Positions 52,487 through 63,900 of a stretch of DNA of 64,000 bases are shown piece after piece. A model generated the notes under the pieces. That model saw only the letters and a program-made list of their open reading frames with translations, did not search any database and was not told the origin of the DNA. Every line of letters starts with the position of its first letter. The first letter of the stretch is position 1. The position numbers were made by a program, and so were the translations under genes. Where the stretch lies: NCBI RefSeq assembly GCF_039545795.1, contig NZ_CP154260.1:1245001-1309000 (forward strand), read 5' to 3'. Origin of the DNA: Chitinophaga niabensis. Its GTDB lineage: Bacteria; Bacteroidota; Bacteroidia; Chitinophagales; Chitinophagaceae.

Positions 52487-55400
52487 ATGTCTGTTATGAA
52501 AAAATCACGACAATTGCACAATGATGCGGTGGCATCTCCGTACCGCAAAACTATCCTCAGGTTACTCCTCCTGGGATGTTTCCAGCTTTTTAGCCTGCTG
52601 GGGTTTGCGCAGCAACAGATCTCCGGTACAGTGAGGTCCGTTGACGGCCCTGTACCCGGCGCTACCATTTTAGTAAAGGGAACCAAGGTGGCAGCCGTTT
52701 CAGATGGGGAGGGAAAGTTTTCCCTTAACGCAACCGGCCAGGTCACCCTTGTTTGTTCTCACATGAGCTATGCCAGCAAAGAAATTGTACTGGGCCCTGA
52801 AGAACGCAGCGGTATCTTAATACAGTTGGAATCAAAGAATGCAGACCTGGGTGAAATAGTGGTGGTAGGTTATAATGCGCAGAAAAAAGCCACGATCACA
52901 GGTTCCATCTCTGTACTCAAAGGGGCGGATATTGTTAAAAGCCCTCAGGCCAATGTGTCCAATTCACTGGCCGGCCGTTTTTCAGGTATCGTGATCAATA
53001 ACCGGAGCGGTGAGCCGGGCTATGATGGCTCTAATTTCACTATCCGCGGGTTGGCCACTACCGGGAATAACGATGTGCTCGTTGTGGTAGATGGGGTGCC
53101 GGGTCAGATCGGAGGGCTGGAAAGGCTGAATCCGAATGATATTGAAAGCATGTCTATCTTAAAGGATGCCTCTGCGGCTATTTATGGAAGCCGTGCTGCA
53201 AACGGGGTGATTCTGGTTACCACCAAACGGGGGAAATCAGGCAAACCTTCCATCTCCGCCAGTTTCAACCAGGGATTTTCTTCTCCCACCCGCCTGCCTA
53301 AAATGGCAGATGCCGCAACTTATGCCGCTATTAATAATGAGATAGATTATTATAATAACCCGGGCGGTGGCATGAACCAACATTATAGTGCAGACGAGAT
53401 AAGGAAATTCGCGGACGGTTCAGACCCGCTCAATTATCCTAATACAGACTGGGCAAAGGAAACACTGAAGAAAACCACCACACAGAACCAGGCCAATATT
53501 GCGGTTTCAGGCGGTTCTGAAAACATACATTATTATATTTCTGCCGGCATGCTTTCGCAGGACGGGCTGTACAAAAATGGCGCTACCAAATACACCCAAT
53601 ACAGTTTCCGCTCTAATATTGATGCGGATATTACCAAAGACTTTAAAGTAGGATTGTATCTCTCTGGCCGGGAAGAAAACCGCAGGTTTCCCATGACTGG
53701 CGCCGGAGATATTTTCCGTTCTATTTACAGGGCTTATTCCACTGTTAATGCCAGGTATCCGAATGGTTTGCCTTCAGAAGGTATTGAAGGGAATAATCCC
53801 GTGATGATGGCTACGGATGCAGGCGGATTGAACAGGAACCCTACTCAGGTATTTAATGGTATCCTGAAAGGCAGTTACCAACTCCCCTGGGTAAAGGGGC
53901 TTTCTGTGGATGGATTCCTTGCCGTGGATAAATCATGGAATTTCAGCAAAGCATTTGGTACCCCTTATGTATTGTATAGTTATGATAAAACGGCTAACAC
54001 CTATAATAAAAGGGTGGTAGGTGGTTCTTCAGGAGCCGCTTTTCTGAATGAGAACCAGCAGAACCAGGCGCAGGTAACTACCAATATTAAACTGAACTAT
54101 CAGCAGAGATTCGGGGATCATAATGTGAATGCATTTGCGGGTTACGAGCAAAGCACTTTCAAACGGGATACATTCGGTGCTTCCCGGCAGAATTTCCCTA
54201 CCGTGCTTACACCTGAACTATCCCAGGGAGGTACTGCGGCAACGGACAGGAATAATGGTGGTAAGAGCTACAACTTCACCCGCAGAAGTTTTATCGGTAA
54301 ACTGGGCTATGATTACCATGAAAAGTACCTGGCAGAAGTACAGGTTCGTATCGATGGTTCCTCTACTTTCCCTGAAGGCAACAGGTATGGAACCTTCCCC
54401 GCAGCATCAGTTGGCTGGCGGATCTCCAAAGAACCCTGGTTCAGTAATGTGGCTTTTGTGAATAATTTAAAACTTCGTGCTTCCTATGGTATGCTGGGGA
54501 ATGATAACGTGGCGCAGTTCCAGTATTTTGATAACTATTCTTTCAATAACGTATTTGTATCCGGCTCTAATATCACACCAGGTATTGACCTCACTAAACT
54601 GGCCAACCTGGCGATACATTGGGAAGAAGCAAAGAAAACAGACATCGGTATTGAAGGAACCATATTCAATAATTTTTCTTTTGAGTTCATTTACTTCAGG
54701 CAGCAGCGTTCTAATATCCTGGCCGTAAGGAATGCATCTATTCCCTTTGTTTCCGGTATCGTTAATCCATTTGGCGCAGACCCGCTGGTGCCTTCAGAAA
54801 ATATAGGAAAGATAGATAACAATGGTATTGAAGCTACGCTCGGTTATGATCGCCGGGAAGGAAAGTTCCACTATGGCGTTTCCGGAAACTTCACTTACGC
54901 AAAGAGTGATATCGTATTCATTGATGAAGCTCCCGGCGTACTGCCTTATCAACGGCAAACAGGTCAGCCTTTAAATACTTACCTCCTGTATAACAACATC
55001 GGCATCTTCCGCACGCAGGCGGACCTGGATAAAAATCCTCACCTCACCGGTGCGCAATTGGGAGACCTGATCTATGAAGATTATAACAAAGACGGTAAGA
55101 TCACAGCTGATGACCAGGTACGTTCCAAATACGGAAATATTCCTGAGATCTCTTATGGTATCACAGCGTATGCCGACTATAAAAACTTTGACATCTCTAT
55201 GGTATGGGCTGGCCAGTCCAGGGTGAGCCAGTACGTGTTGCCGGAATCAGGAACCGTAGGGAATTTTTACAGCAGTTGGGCTGATAACCGCTGGAGCCCT
55301 TCCAACACACAGGGCACTTATCCAAGAGTAGATACCAGGGCTTCTTCTTCTGTAAATGGAGGATTATATCCCAATACTTTCTGGCTGAATGATGCCTCTT

Positions 55401-55603
55401 TTTTAAGATTGAAAAATGTTGAACTGGGTTATAACTTCCCGGCAGGGATGTTACGGATGCAATCACTCCGGCTATATGTAAATGCTTTCAACCTGATCAC
55501 TTTCACCAAAGTGAAAGATTATGATCCGGAAGGGAACAGCAACAGCGGACAGTTCTATCCGCAACAGCGTATTGTGAATATTGGCGTAAACGTGCGATTC
55601 TAA
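52487..55603 (+). CDS. SusC/RagA-family TonB-dependent outer membrane receptor
   Basis: 1038 residues; a start three codons downstream (52496) is also possible. Signal peptide ends near LGFAQ. The CarboxypepD_reg-like domain (QQISGTVRSVDGPVPGATILV) is followed by the SusC signature LGEIVVVGYNAQKKATITGSISVL and plug motif IESMSILKDASAAIYGSRAANGVILVTTKRG. The barrel ends RIVNIGVNVRF with a terminal Phe. It lies 169 bases after the HTCS and 17 bases before SusD. With GH30 downstream, the imported sugar is likely a beta-1,6-linked glucan or galactan; inference. Confidence 0.97.
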   Translation: MSVMKKSRQLHNDAVASPYRKTILRLLLLGCFQLFSLLGFAQQQISGTVRSVDGPVPGATILVKGTKVAAVSDGEGKFSLNATGQVTLVCSHMSYASKEIVLGPEERSGILIQLESKNADLGEIVVVGYNAQKKATITGSISVLKGADIVKSPQANVSNSLAGRFSGIVINNRSGEPGYDGSNFTIRGLATTGNNDVLVVVDGVPGQIGGLERLNPNDIESMSILKDASAAIYGSRAANGVILVTTKRGKSGKPSISASFNQGFSSPTRLPKMADAATYAAINNEIDYYNNPGGGMNQHYSADEIRKFADGSDPLNYPNTDWAKETLKKTTTQNQANIAVSGGSENIHYYISAGMLSQDGLYKNGATKYTQYSFRSNIDADITKDFKVGLYLSGREENRRFPMTGAGDIFRSIYRAYSTVNARYPNGLPSEGIEGNNPVMMATDAGGLNRNPTQVFNGILKGSYQLPWVKGLSVDGFLAVDKSWNFSKAFGTPYVLYSYDKTANTYNKRVVGGSSGAAFLNENQQNQAQVTTNIKLNYQQRFGDHNVNAFAGYEQSTFKRDTFGASRQNFPTVLTPELSQGGTAATDRNNGGKSYNFTRRSFIGKLGYDYHEKYLAEVQVRIDGSSTFPEGNRYGTFPAASVGWRISKEPWFSNVAFVNNLKLRASYGMLGNDNVAQFQYFDNYSFNNVFVSGSNITPGIDLTKLANLAIHWEEAKKTDIGIEGTIFNNFSFEFIYFRQQRSNILAVRNASIPFVSGIVNPFGADPLVPSENIGKIDNNGIEATLGYDRREGKFHYGVSGNFTYAKSDIVFIDEAPGVLPYQRQTGQPLNTYLLYNNIGIFRTQADLDKNPHLTGAQLGDLIYEDYNKDGKITADDQVRSKYGNIPEISYGITAYADYKNFDISMVWAGQSRVSQYVLPESGTVGNFYSSWADNRWSPSNTQGTYPRVDTRASSSVNGGLYPNTFWLNDASFLRLKNVELGYNFPAGMLRMQSLRLYVNAFNLITFTKVKDYDPEGNSNSGQFYPQQRIVNIGVNVRF

Positions 55604-55620
55604 TTTTAAAAATTCCAGCA

Positions 55621-57285
55621 ATGAAAAACAACATTATATATATACTGAGCTTAGTTGCCATCTGGGCAACGGCAGCGTCCTGCCAGAAAGATTTCCTGGA
55701 GGTAAAGCCAACAGATAAGGTTTCGCAGGAATTCCTGCTGGCGGACTCTACTTTGTTCGAAGCATTTGTTACCAATCGTTACCTCGGCGCAAGGTTGCAG
55801 GACAAAGAAGACATTCCCGGTTTCGGAAGAGGTTTCACCTGGGCCATGTGGAGTTCTTTAAGTGATGAATGCATCTATAATAATGACGATAATACCTGGC
55901 TGATAGTAAGAGGGCAACTGGCACCGGAAAACCTGGGTATTGCCGGAACAGTTTGGGGAAGGAGTTATCGTAGCATCAGGGAATGTAACTATGCGTTGAC
56001 GAATATCAGTGAAGTACCCTTTTCTGAAGGACATAAAAAAATGCTGACAGCGGAATTACGTTTCATCAGGGCCTATCGTTACTTCGATCTGCTCACCAAT
56101 TATGGCGGTGCGATACTGATGGGAGATAAAGTATATAATCTTGGAGACAATCTTTCAGATCCTGCACTTTTTGTACGTTCTACCATCAAACAAACAGTAG
56201 ATTATATTCTGGCAGAACTGACTGCAGCCGCACCAGACCTGCCTGCAACCAACAGCGATAGCTGGAAACTGGGCAGGGCCACTAATGGTGCTGCATTGGC
56301 ATTAAAAGCCAGGTTGGCTCTGTATGCTGCAAGTCCATTGTATAACGCAGGTACCTGGGCAGCCGCTGCAGCCGCTGCCAAAGCAGTGATAGACTTAAAC
56401 CGTTACAGTTTGCATACCGGTGGTTATGCCAACCTGTTCCTCACACCGGAAAGTAATGAGATCATCTTTGAAAGACTTTATACAAAAAATGCTTCTCACT
56501 TCCCGCTTGAAATAGCATCCTCACCAAACGGTTATGGTGCATGGGGTGGTAATACGCCTCTGCAGAACCTGGTGGATGATTATGAAACGAGTTCCGGTAA
56601 ATTCATCACTGATCCCACATCCGGTTATGATCCGCAAAATCCATATGTAAACAGGGATCCGCGCCTCGCTGCTTCCATCCTATATAATACGGCGAATCAC
56701 AGAGGACGTGTTGTAGAAACTTTTGTACCGGGCGGGAGGGATAGTAAAGATGGTAACGAGAACTGGAATACTTCCAAAACAGGTTATTATACAAAGAAGT
56801 TTCAGAATGATGCTTATCCGATCAATAACCCATGGGATGTGGCAGGTTTCCAACCCTGGATCTACATGCGTTTTGCGGAAGTGCTGCTCAACTATGCGGA
56901 AGCACAGAATGAAGCCGTTGGTCCTGATGCAACAGTGTACGATGCCGTGAACAGGGTAAGGCAAAGACAGAGTGTGGGCATGCCTCCTTTACCTGCCGGG
57001 CTTTCACAGGCAGAGATGCGTACACGCATCCGGAATGAAAGAAGGGTAGAGCTTGCTTTTGAAGAGCATCGTTTTTATGATGTACGCCGCTGGAAGATTG
57101 CCGATGTAACAGAGAATGTACCTGCTTACGGTATAGATGTTGTTAAAAATGGCAATACCTTTACGTATACACGTAAAGTTGCACTAACAGGCAGGCTCTT
57201 TCAAACGAAGCATTACTGGCTTCCTATTCCAAGGGCAGAGATACAGGCGTCTAATAATAAGATAACCCAGAATGAAGGCTACTAA
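55621..57285 (+). CDS. SusD/RagB-family glycan-binding outer membrane lipoprotein
   Basis: 554 residues. The signal ends in lipobox TAASC with Cys21. The SusD hallmarks are present: FLEVKPTDKVSQEFLL, LRFIRAYRYFDLLTNYGGA, GAALALKARLALYAASPLYN, and the end ERRVELAFEEHRFYDVRRWKIAD. It follows SusC by 17 bases and its 3' end overlaps the GH30 gene by 14 bases, so all three are translated from one mRNA. Confidence 0.97.
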   Translation: MKNNIIYILSLVAIWATAASCQKDFLEVKPTDKVSQEFLLADSTLFEAFVTNRYLGARLQDKEDIPGFGRGFTWAMWSSLSDECIYNNDDNTWLIVRGQLAPENLGIAGTVWGRSYRSIRECNYALTNISEVPFSEGHKKMLTAELRFIRAYRYFDLLTNYGGAILMGDKVYNLGDNLSDPALFVRSTIKQTVDYILAELTAAAPDLPATNSDSWKLGRATNGAALALKARLALYAASPLYNAGTWAAAAAAAKAVIDLNRYSLHTGGYANLFLTPESNEIIFERLYTKNASHFPLEIASSPNGYGAWGGNTPLQNLVDDYETSSGKFITDPTSGYDPQNPYVNRDPRLAASILYNTANHRGRVVETFVPGGRDSKDGNENWNTSKTGYYTKKFQNDAYPINNPWDVAGFQPWIYMRFAEVLLNYAEAQNEAVGPDATVYDAVNRVRQRQSVGMPPLPAGLSQAEMRTRIRNERRVELAFEEHRFYDVRRWKIADVTENVPAYGIDVVKNGNTFTYTRKVALTGRLFQTKHYWLPIPRAEIQASNNKITQNEGY

Positions 57286-58759
57286 AATTTTATCCCTGGC
57301 CGGTATGCTGCTGTATAACAGCATATCCGGCCAGGTAAAAGTGATCTTAGATCCGGCGAAAGAATACCAGGTGATAGAGAATTTCGCGGCATCCGATGCA
57401 TGGTCCGGCCAGTTTGTAGGAACATGGCCAGCGGCTAAAAAGAATGCGATTGCTGACTTGTTATTCAGCACAGGGAATTTCCCTGACGGCAGCCCGAAAG
57501 GTATTGGCCTTTCCATGTGGCGTTACAATATTGGTGCAGGCAGCAGGGAGCAGGGAAGGGAAAGTGGTATCAGGGATGAATGGCGGCGTGCCGGAAATCT
57601 GCTGGGTAAGGATGGTAAATATAACTGGCAGGAAGTAGCTGGCCAGGTATGGTTATTACAGGCTGCAAAAGAACGGGGCGTAAAACAGTTCCTGGGATTC
57701 CTGAACAGCCCGCCGGTACATCTTACCAATAATGGCAAAGCATTCGCCTCCCAGGCACAATGTAATATCGACCAGGCGAAGTATGATGCACTGGGCGAAT
57801 ATATTGCCGGTGTGGTGAAAGGAATAAGATCACGTACAGGTATTACGCTGGATTACGTAAGCCCGGTCAATGAACCGCAATGGGACTGGAGTGATGGCGG
57901 GCAGGAGGGAAACCCATATAGTAACGGGCAGGTAGCTGGTGTGGTAAGATCATTGAGTGCATCGCTACTGGCTAATCGTTTGCCCACAAAGATCCTGATC
58001 CCCGAAGCAGGGCATGTGAAATACCTGCTGGCAGATGAAGACAAACCGGGAAAAGGTAACCAGGTAAATGCATTTTTTAATCCAACTTCTCCTTTTTATA
58101 CAGGCAACTTATCCAACGTCAGCAAAACAGTGGCGGCACATAGTTACTTCTCTACCTCTCCCTTATCTTCCGCCGTAGAAATAAGGCAGGCCATTGCCCG
58201 CCGCATGGCAGAAATAAAAGGATTGAAATACTGGCAATCGGAATATTGCATCCTGGGAGATAACAACGGGGAAATAAACGGTGAGAAAAGAGATACAGGT
58301 ATGCATGCTGCTTTGTATGTTGCCCGTACCATCCATACAGACCTGACGGTGGCGAATGCTGCTGCCTGGCAGTGGTGGCTGGCCATTTCTCCTTACAATT
58401 ATAAAGATGGGCTCATTTACATCGATAAGGGAAAAGAGGATGGCAACTTTTACGACAGTAAAATGCTTTGGGTATTGGGAAATTACAGCCGGTTTGTGAG
58501 ACCGGGCATGAAAAGGATAGAAGCGGGTTTTGATACACCGGCGAACTGTATGATTTCTGCATTTAAGCAGGAAAAAGGTAAACGGATCGTAGTGGTACTG
58601 ATCAATGCAGAACCTGTTGTGAAGAAACTGATCCTACCTAAGCGGGTACTGGAAATGTATGTGACCAGTTCAACCAGTAAGCTGCAGAAACAAAAAGTAA
58701 TGGCCGGAGCAATTGATATAGCACCGGCCAGTGTTACAACGATCATTACAGGATATTGA
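57272..58759 (+). CDS. GH30 family glycoside hydrolase
   Basis: 495 residues with a signal peptide ending near SISG. The catalytic domain has the acid/base Glu201 in VSPVNEPQWDW and the nucleophile Glu324 in YWQSEYCILGD, with the beta-sandwich side domain at the C-terminus. The opening IENFAASDAWSGQFVGTW and IGLSMWRYNIGAGS resembles subfamilies that cleave beta-1,6-linked galactan or glucan. It overlaps SusD by 14 bases, so it belongs to the locus governed by the upstream hybrid regulator. No lipobox is visible, so it could be periplasmic. Exact specificity cannot be read from sequence. Confidence 0.9.
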   Translation: MKATKILSLAGMLLYNSISGQVKVILDPAKEYQVIENFAASDAWSGQFVGTWPAAKKNAIADLLFSTGNFPDGSPKGIGLSMWRYNIGAGSREQGRESGIRDEWRRAGNLLGKDGKYNWQEVAGQVWLLQAAKERGVKQFLGFLNSPPVHLTNNGKAFASQAQCNIDQAKYDALGEYIAGVVKGIRSRTGITLDYVSPVNEPQWDWSDGGQEGNPYSNGQVAGVVRSLSASLLANRLPTKILIPEAGHVKYLLADEDKPGKGNQVNAFFNPTSPFYTGNLSNVSKTVAAHSYFSTSPLSSAVEIRQAIARRMAEIKGLKYWQSEYCILGDNNGEINGEKRDTGMHAALYVARTIHTDLTVANAAAWQWWLAISPYNYKDGLIYIDKGKEDGNFYDSKMLWVLGNYSRFVRPGMKRIEAGFDTPANCMISAFKQEKGKRIVVVLINAEPVVKKLILPKRVLEMYVTSSTSKLQKQKVMAGAIDIAPASVTTIITGY

Positions 58760-58760
58760 T

Positions 58761-58794
58761 AAAAGCCGTCTTCCGTATATAGAAGACGGCTTTT
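58761..58794. terminator. Terminator of the GH30 locus, also usable by the opposite strand
   Basis: AAAAGCCGTCTTC at 58761-58773 pairs perfectly with GAAGACGGCTTTT at 58782-58794 around an 8-base loop and runs into CTTTTTTTTT. The A-rich left arm gives a T-tract on the minus strand, so it also serves the convergent DUF1735-like gene. Confidence 0.9.
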
Positions 58795-58801
58795 CTTTTT
58801 T

Positions 58802-59305
58802 TTACTGGCCTTTCAACGTAAAGATCATACTCTTAAAATTCGAGGCAATGGTGCTTGTACCTGCCTGGGAAATAGTGTAAGCCAGGATGTAGTCATACTG
58901 CCCGTTGATCTTTGAAGGGATCAGCGTTACAGGTAATGACGCCTGTTTGGTGCCTGCAGGAATGGTTAATTCCAGGCTGTTCACCGTGTAGCAACTGTCT
59001 GGCAGTAATTTGTAATCCGTTCCCCATTGTGCATTGTAAGCTGTTATCAGATCATTGTCCGGCACAAATTTTACCAGTACATTTTTATCCAGCGCATTAA
59101 CGTAGGATACTTTTGCATAGAGGTTTAGGAGGGTGGTGCCTTTTATACTATCTGTCAGAGGCGTGGCGCTGGATCCCCGCGCGGGCCAGTTGGAATCAGG
59201 TATCAGTACAATAGGCTGAATGCCGCTATAATCAAGCACTACATTATTTTTCAGGCAACCTGATAAGAGGAAGATTAATAAAAGGGCGGAAGGAGTATGT
59301 TTCAT
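58802..59305 (-). CDS. DUF1735-like surface lipoprotein
   Basis: 167 residues from ATG 59305; an ATG at 59314 and a longer start at 59350 exist, but 59305 starts a clean signal with lipobox LLSGC (Cys17). The mature part has the DUF1735-like N-terminal pattern: LYAKVSYVNALDKNVLVKFVPDNDLITAYNAQWGTDYKLLPDSCYTV, with LTIPAGTKQASLPVTLIP. Such proteins, in SusCD loci, bind glycans or protein partners at the surface; this is a short version with one domain. It follows the SusD gene on the same strand, with their possible starts overlapping. Confidence 0.8.
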   Translation of the reverse strand: MKHTPSALLLIFLLSGCLKNNVVLDYSGIQPIVLIPDSNWPARGSSATPLTDSIKGTTLLNLYAKVSYVNALDKNVLVKFVPDNDLITAYNAQWGTDYKLLPDSCYTVNSLELTIPAGTKQASLPVTLIPSKINGQYDYILAYTISQAGTSTIASNFKSMIFTLKGQ

Positions 59306-59334
59306 GTGTTGCATTGTTGAGATCAGGAAATTGA

Positions 59335-60960
59335 TTAAGGCATCCACCATATTTTGCTGGTGAATACGTTGACTGGCCCTACCGCATTTACATTGGCGGC
59401 ATTAACGATGTATTCGTTACTGTGGTACATCAGGCGGAAGGGAACGGTATTGCCTACACGGGCAGGATCAGCGGAAACGGGAACATCAGGATAGCGGCCA
59501 TTGCGGCGGTAATCCGTCCATGCTTCCATTGGTTCAATGCCGTTGAAGGCCATGTATTTCTGGAACATCAGCAGTTTGTATTTATCCGGTGCTGCGGCCC
59601 AGCTTACATTTATATTTCCTGCAAGGGTTTCTGCATTGTACCAGGTGTCAAATACCGCATCTGATAAAGAGGGTACAGCTGTGTTACCACCCACATTCAA
59701 CCAGCGGAAAGATTCTTTTACGGCATCTTTATAAGCTTCTTCTGCATCACCGGGCAGCCATCCGCGTTGTACAGCTTCGGCCTGCAGGAATTTACTTTCA
59801 ATACTGGTCATTACCCAGTCTGCCATGTCTCTTCCTTTGATGATGCCGCTGGCAGTTGGTTTCACCACATCCGTATTCCGGGAGCCGCCAACAGCCGAAA
59901 CATATGCGCCACCCTGGTAAGGGTAGGTGCCGCTGTTTACATATATGCCGAACTTATTTCCCCTGAAGTTCTGTGAACCGGGTTGAGGAAATGGTTCCGG
60001 TGCACCGGCAGGCAAGGGCATATCTATGGTGCTGTAAAAGAATCCCAGCCGGGGATCGTTATTTTCTTTCAGCAGGTTCATGGCAAATACATTCGCATGT
60101 GCCCAATCCCAGGAACCCACTTGCGTCACCGCATTGAAATCCCCGCCACCCCATTGATTATGACTGGAAAAACAGCCATAGTAATAAGATAGTTTTCTAT
60201 TAATGATATATCCGGGATTAACGGATGCATCCTGCCCGCTTTCAAGAAAGCCCGAGCCTTCTGTTTTGATCTTAGCTATTTCAGCGGCAATATATGCAGC
60301 ACGGTCTGTACGGTTAGCCTGGTGTACCAGTAAGCGCAGTTTTATAGTATTGATGAATTTGAGCCACTTGGCCTGATCTCCATGGAACATGATGTCTACG
60401 GTGCTGATCTTTATATTATCCGCTGATTTGGCATCCCTGATCAGGTTGGAAGCTGTATCCAGCTGGCGCATCAGGTCTTCATAGATCATCAGCCCATCAT
60501 CATACCTTGGTTGCAGGATGGCAGCATTAAAGGCATCCCTGTAAGGCATGCTGCTCACTATATCAACAGTACGCTGGAAATGTAACACTTTTAGTACTTT
60601 GGCAATACCGGTATAGAATGTCATCTTTAATTCACGTGACCTTGTTTCAAGAAAGGTAAGCTCAGGAGGAATACTGCCGTTGTAAGTTTCCGAACTCAAC
60701 TGTATGCGGTCGTATGTTTGTATGGGGTGCCCGGCCGGGAAATGGTAATAGGCCCAATAGCCCATCCAGTTTTGCAGGAATCTTGTGTCCTGTGTGGCCA
60801 CTGCACGTTCCAGGAGAGGTGCTGTTATCAGGTCTGGTGTGGCATCTGTATTGGTAAGGTCCCTTGGATTATAGTTCACATCCAGCCATCCTTTTTTGCA
60901 GCCTGTTATCAGCAAAGGCAGGCAGAGGAGTAATGGTAATATCTTATTTGAAAAACGCAT
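59335..60960 (-). CDS. SusD/RagB-like lipoprotein (SusD-like_2 type)
   Basis: 541 residues from ATG 60960; three codons more upstream (60969) is also possible. Lipobox ITGC gives Cys21. The sequence LDVNYNPRDLTNTDATPDLITAPLLERAVATQD and the end FQKYMAFNGIEPMEAWTDYRRNGRYPDVP match the second SusD-like family, distinct from the two SusD proteins on the + strand. It lies 12 bases after SusC on the same mRNA. No glycoside hydrolase is seen in this locus, so the ligand cannot be inferred. Confidence 0.93.
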   Translation of the reverse strand: MRFSNKILPLLLCLPLLITGCKKGWLDVNYNPRDLTNTDATPDLITAPLLERAVATQDTRFLQNWMGYWAYYHFPAGHPIQTYDRIQLSSETYNGSIPPELTFLETRSRELKMTFYTGIAKVLKVLHFQRTVDIVSSMPYRDAFNAAILQPRYDDGLMIYEDLMRQLDTASNLIRDAKSADNIKISTVDIMFHGDQAKWLKFINTIKLRLLVHQANRTDRAAYIAAEIAKIKTEGSGFLESGQDASVNPGYIINRKLSYYYGCFSSHNQWGGGDFNAVTQVGSWDWAHANVFAMNLLKENNDPRLGFFYSTIDMPLPAGAPEPFPQPGSQNFRGNKFGIYVNSGTYPYQGGAYVSAVGGSRNTDVVKPTASGIIKGRDMADWVMTSIESKFLQAEAVQRGWLPGDAEEAYKDAVKESFRWLNVGGNTAVPSLSDAVFDTWYNAETLAGNINVSWAAAPDKYKLLMFQKYMAFNGIEPMEAWTDYRRNGRYPDVPVSADPARVGNTVPFRLMYHSNEYIVNAANVNAVGPVNVFTSKIWWMP

Positions 60961-60971
60961 CGTTATCATTT

Positions 60972-63900
60972 TTAAAATTTAAGGCCAAGGGTGAAACCAT
61001 ATAATACTGTTCCGGGCAGTGCGGTCTGATCAGAACTCCCTCCGGTGAGATTGTTGGAAACCGTGGAGAAGTCGCGCTGGCCGGGGCCCTTGACCAAACC
61101 AGGGTCTCCGTTGATATTGGAGCGGGGATAGAAGGAAAAGAGGTCCCTGCCATATAAGCTGCAGGTAGCTTCTTTGAGAATGCCCCTTTTGAAAGGAAGC
61201 TGATATTGAAAAGTAACTTCCCTTACTTTCCAGAAAGCTGCACTCGTGAAACCATGCATACTCACCTGTGAGAACCTTGCAAATAGTTCCTGGTTTGCAT
61301 TACTTACTACTACGTCTGTATTGGGCACATATTTCCCGGAACCATCATCATAAGAAGAATTAGGGAATACAAACCGTTCCCTTCCATTGAGGGTGGTGAG
61401 GGTATGCAGGCCGGTATAGAGCCCTATGTCCGTGCTGAACTTATGATCGTAACCACCCAGGTAATCCATCAATACACTGGCTGTGAAATTCTTCCAGGTA
61501 AAATTCAGGCCAAAGGAAAGGGAATATTTGGGCAGGGTCCTTCCGCGTAAGGAGAATTCATCATACCCCTGAGATTCCGGCAATCCGGTAACCTTGTCCA
61601 CGATCACTCTTCCCTGCGGATCACGTTTCCAGTCGCGGAATGCATAAGAGAAGGCATGTTTACCTTCCTCAGCATAATAGGTTTGACCATTGCCGTCCAT
61701 TACAGGGAAAAGGCCATTGTATATATCTGTGAGGTATAGTACTTTGTTGTCATTGATCGCAAAGCGGGTTTCCAGGGAGAGGGCCATTTTATTGGGCAAC
61801 TGGAAGATGGGATCTACTTTCAAATCAACTTCCCATCCGTTGTTCTGGAAATCCCCTGCATTATCAATACTGGGATAACCGCTCAGCCATGAATTGTTTA
61901 CACCCAGGATCACGGAATTATTGCGTTGATAATAGTAGGTGGCATCCAGTATGATACGGTCGTTCAGGAAAGAGAAATTCCCGCCATACTCCTGTGATAT
62001 CACTCTTTCCGGCTTCAGGAGAGGGTTAGGATTATCGGGATAAAACACATAACCCAGCAGGTAATCGCCGGTGGTATTATTCACTACGGGATAAGGAGGA
62101 TTGATCAGCCCCAATGTGCGTTCAGACTGGTAAGGTGAAATGTTCATGTTGGCAGATTGTGCCACAGATGCGCGGAGGCGTGCAGTGGTCAGCCATTTCC
62201 ATTCTTTCATCACGGGAAAGATTTCCGTCATCACAGCGGAAGTGTTGGCACCAAAATACATATCCTGTCCCCTGGCTACTTTGGCCCGTTTGGAATCCCA
62301 CTCATTACGGCCGGTGAGTTCAAGAAAGATCCTGTCCTTATATCCCACCAGCACATTTCCGAACAGCGACCAGGACCTTGATAGCACGGCTACTTCAGTA
62401 GGGTTTATTGAAAACTGGGAGAAGGCAAGATTGTATACAGGAATTACCAGGGATGCTCCGGCTTTTAAATTCTTTGAATAGTTTTCCCGGATGGTGTTGC
62501 CCACATTGGTGCGGATGAGAAAATTACCGGGATGATGAATGGTAGAGATCACGAAGTCGTTATTGATAGAAGTGGCCACCAGCATATCTTCTCCTACAGT
62601 CGCATACTTGTCATATATTTTGTTATAATCCTGCGCCGCGAAATCGGAAAAATAGATGGGTGCATTGGTTGCTTTCCTATATACACCGTTATAATTCATT
62701 CCCGGCTGATCGCGGATATTCAGCCAGGTAAATGGTTTGATCTCAAAGATCAGGTTGCCGGAAATCGCATTGGTAGTTGATTTGGAGCGGATGTTGTCGA
62801 TCATTTCATAGGGACTGATGTAATTCCAGTAACGATCATGATGGGACCAATGGTCATTCCTGTAGTCTTTGTATCTCAGTATAGGGATATAAGTAGGAAG
62901 GTTACGTACAGCATCAGCAATTTCCGGTCCACGGTCATCAGTGCTGCGTGCATAGTTGATGTTCATGCGGATATCTACTACACCAAAATTTCTGCTGGTG
63001 TTGAGCAATACCGTTTGCTGCTGTTGCTTATCACCCGGCAGCAGGCCTGTTTGAAAAGTCTGGCCAAGGCCAAGGTAAAAGGAAGAACGTGCATCGGAAG
63101 AAGAGAAGGAGAGATTATTCCTGACAGTTTTAGCTACATTCATAAATCTGCGTGCCTGCTTTGTATCCTGGTAAGGCACCATTTGCCATTCGCCATTTTC
63201 ATCCGGGTAACCAATGGGCACCATGCTGTCGTCATAGGCAGGGCCCCATCCGTAATTGGATCTGGAATCAAATAAGCCATTCCCAAAAGCATCCATCACA
63301 CCGGACCCGCTGCCAAAGGCCCGTTGTCTTCTTTCCTGCCGGTAATCGATACGCTGAAAGGAAGTATTGTTGCGGAAGTTGATGGAAGGTTTGCCTGCAG
63401 CGCCTCTTTTGGTAGTGATGATGATCACGCCATTGATCCCTTCCGGCCCATACAGGGCTGTACCATTGGCACCTTTCAATACGGTTACGTTATCAATGTC
63501 CGCAGGGTTGATGTTATTGATAAAGGCCATCACCTGCTGCGCAGCCGTTTGATCTGTTCCAAAAGATAATGGAGCGCCATTGAGGATGAACATCGGCTGG
63601 TTATTGCTGTTGGCACCAAAGGAGCGGATACCTCTTACAAGGATGCGCATTTCCGGCGTCATATCTGAACTCTGCGTAGTGATGGTCATGCCGGATACTT
63701 TTCCGATCAGCCCTGTGAGCAGGTTACCGGAGTTGGCTTTGTTGATCTCTTCGCCACTGACCTTAGCGATGGAGTAGCCTAATTCTTTTGTACGTTTCTC
63801 AATATTATAGGCAGTGATCTGCACTTCATTCAGTTTGATATTCGATTTAGCGATGCGGATCAGCCAGCCACCATCACCACGATTGCTGAGTTCTGCTGCC

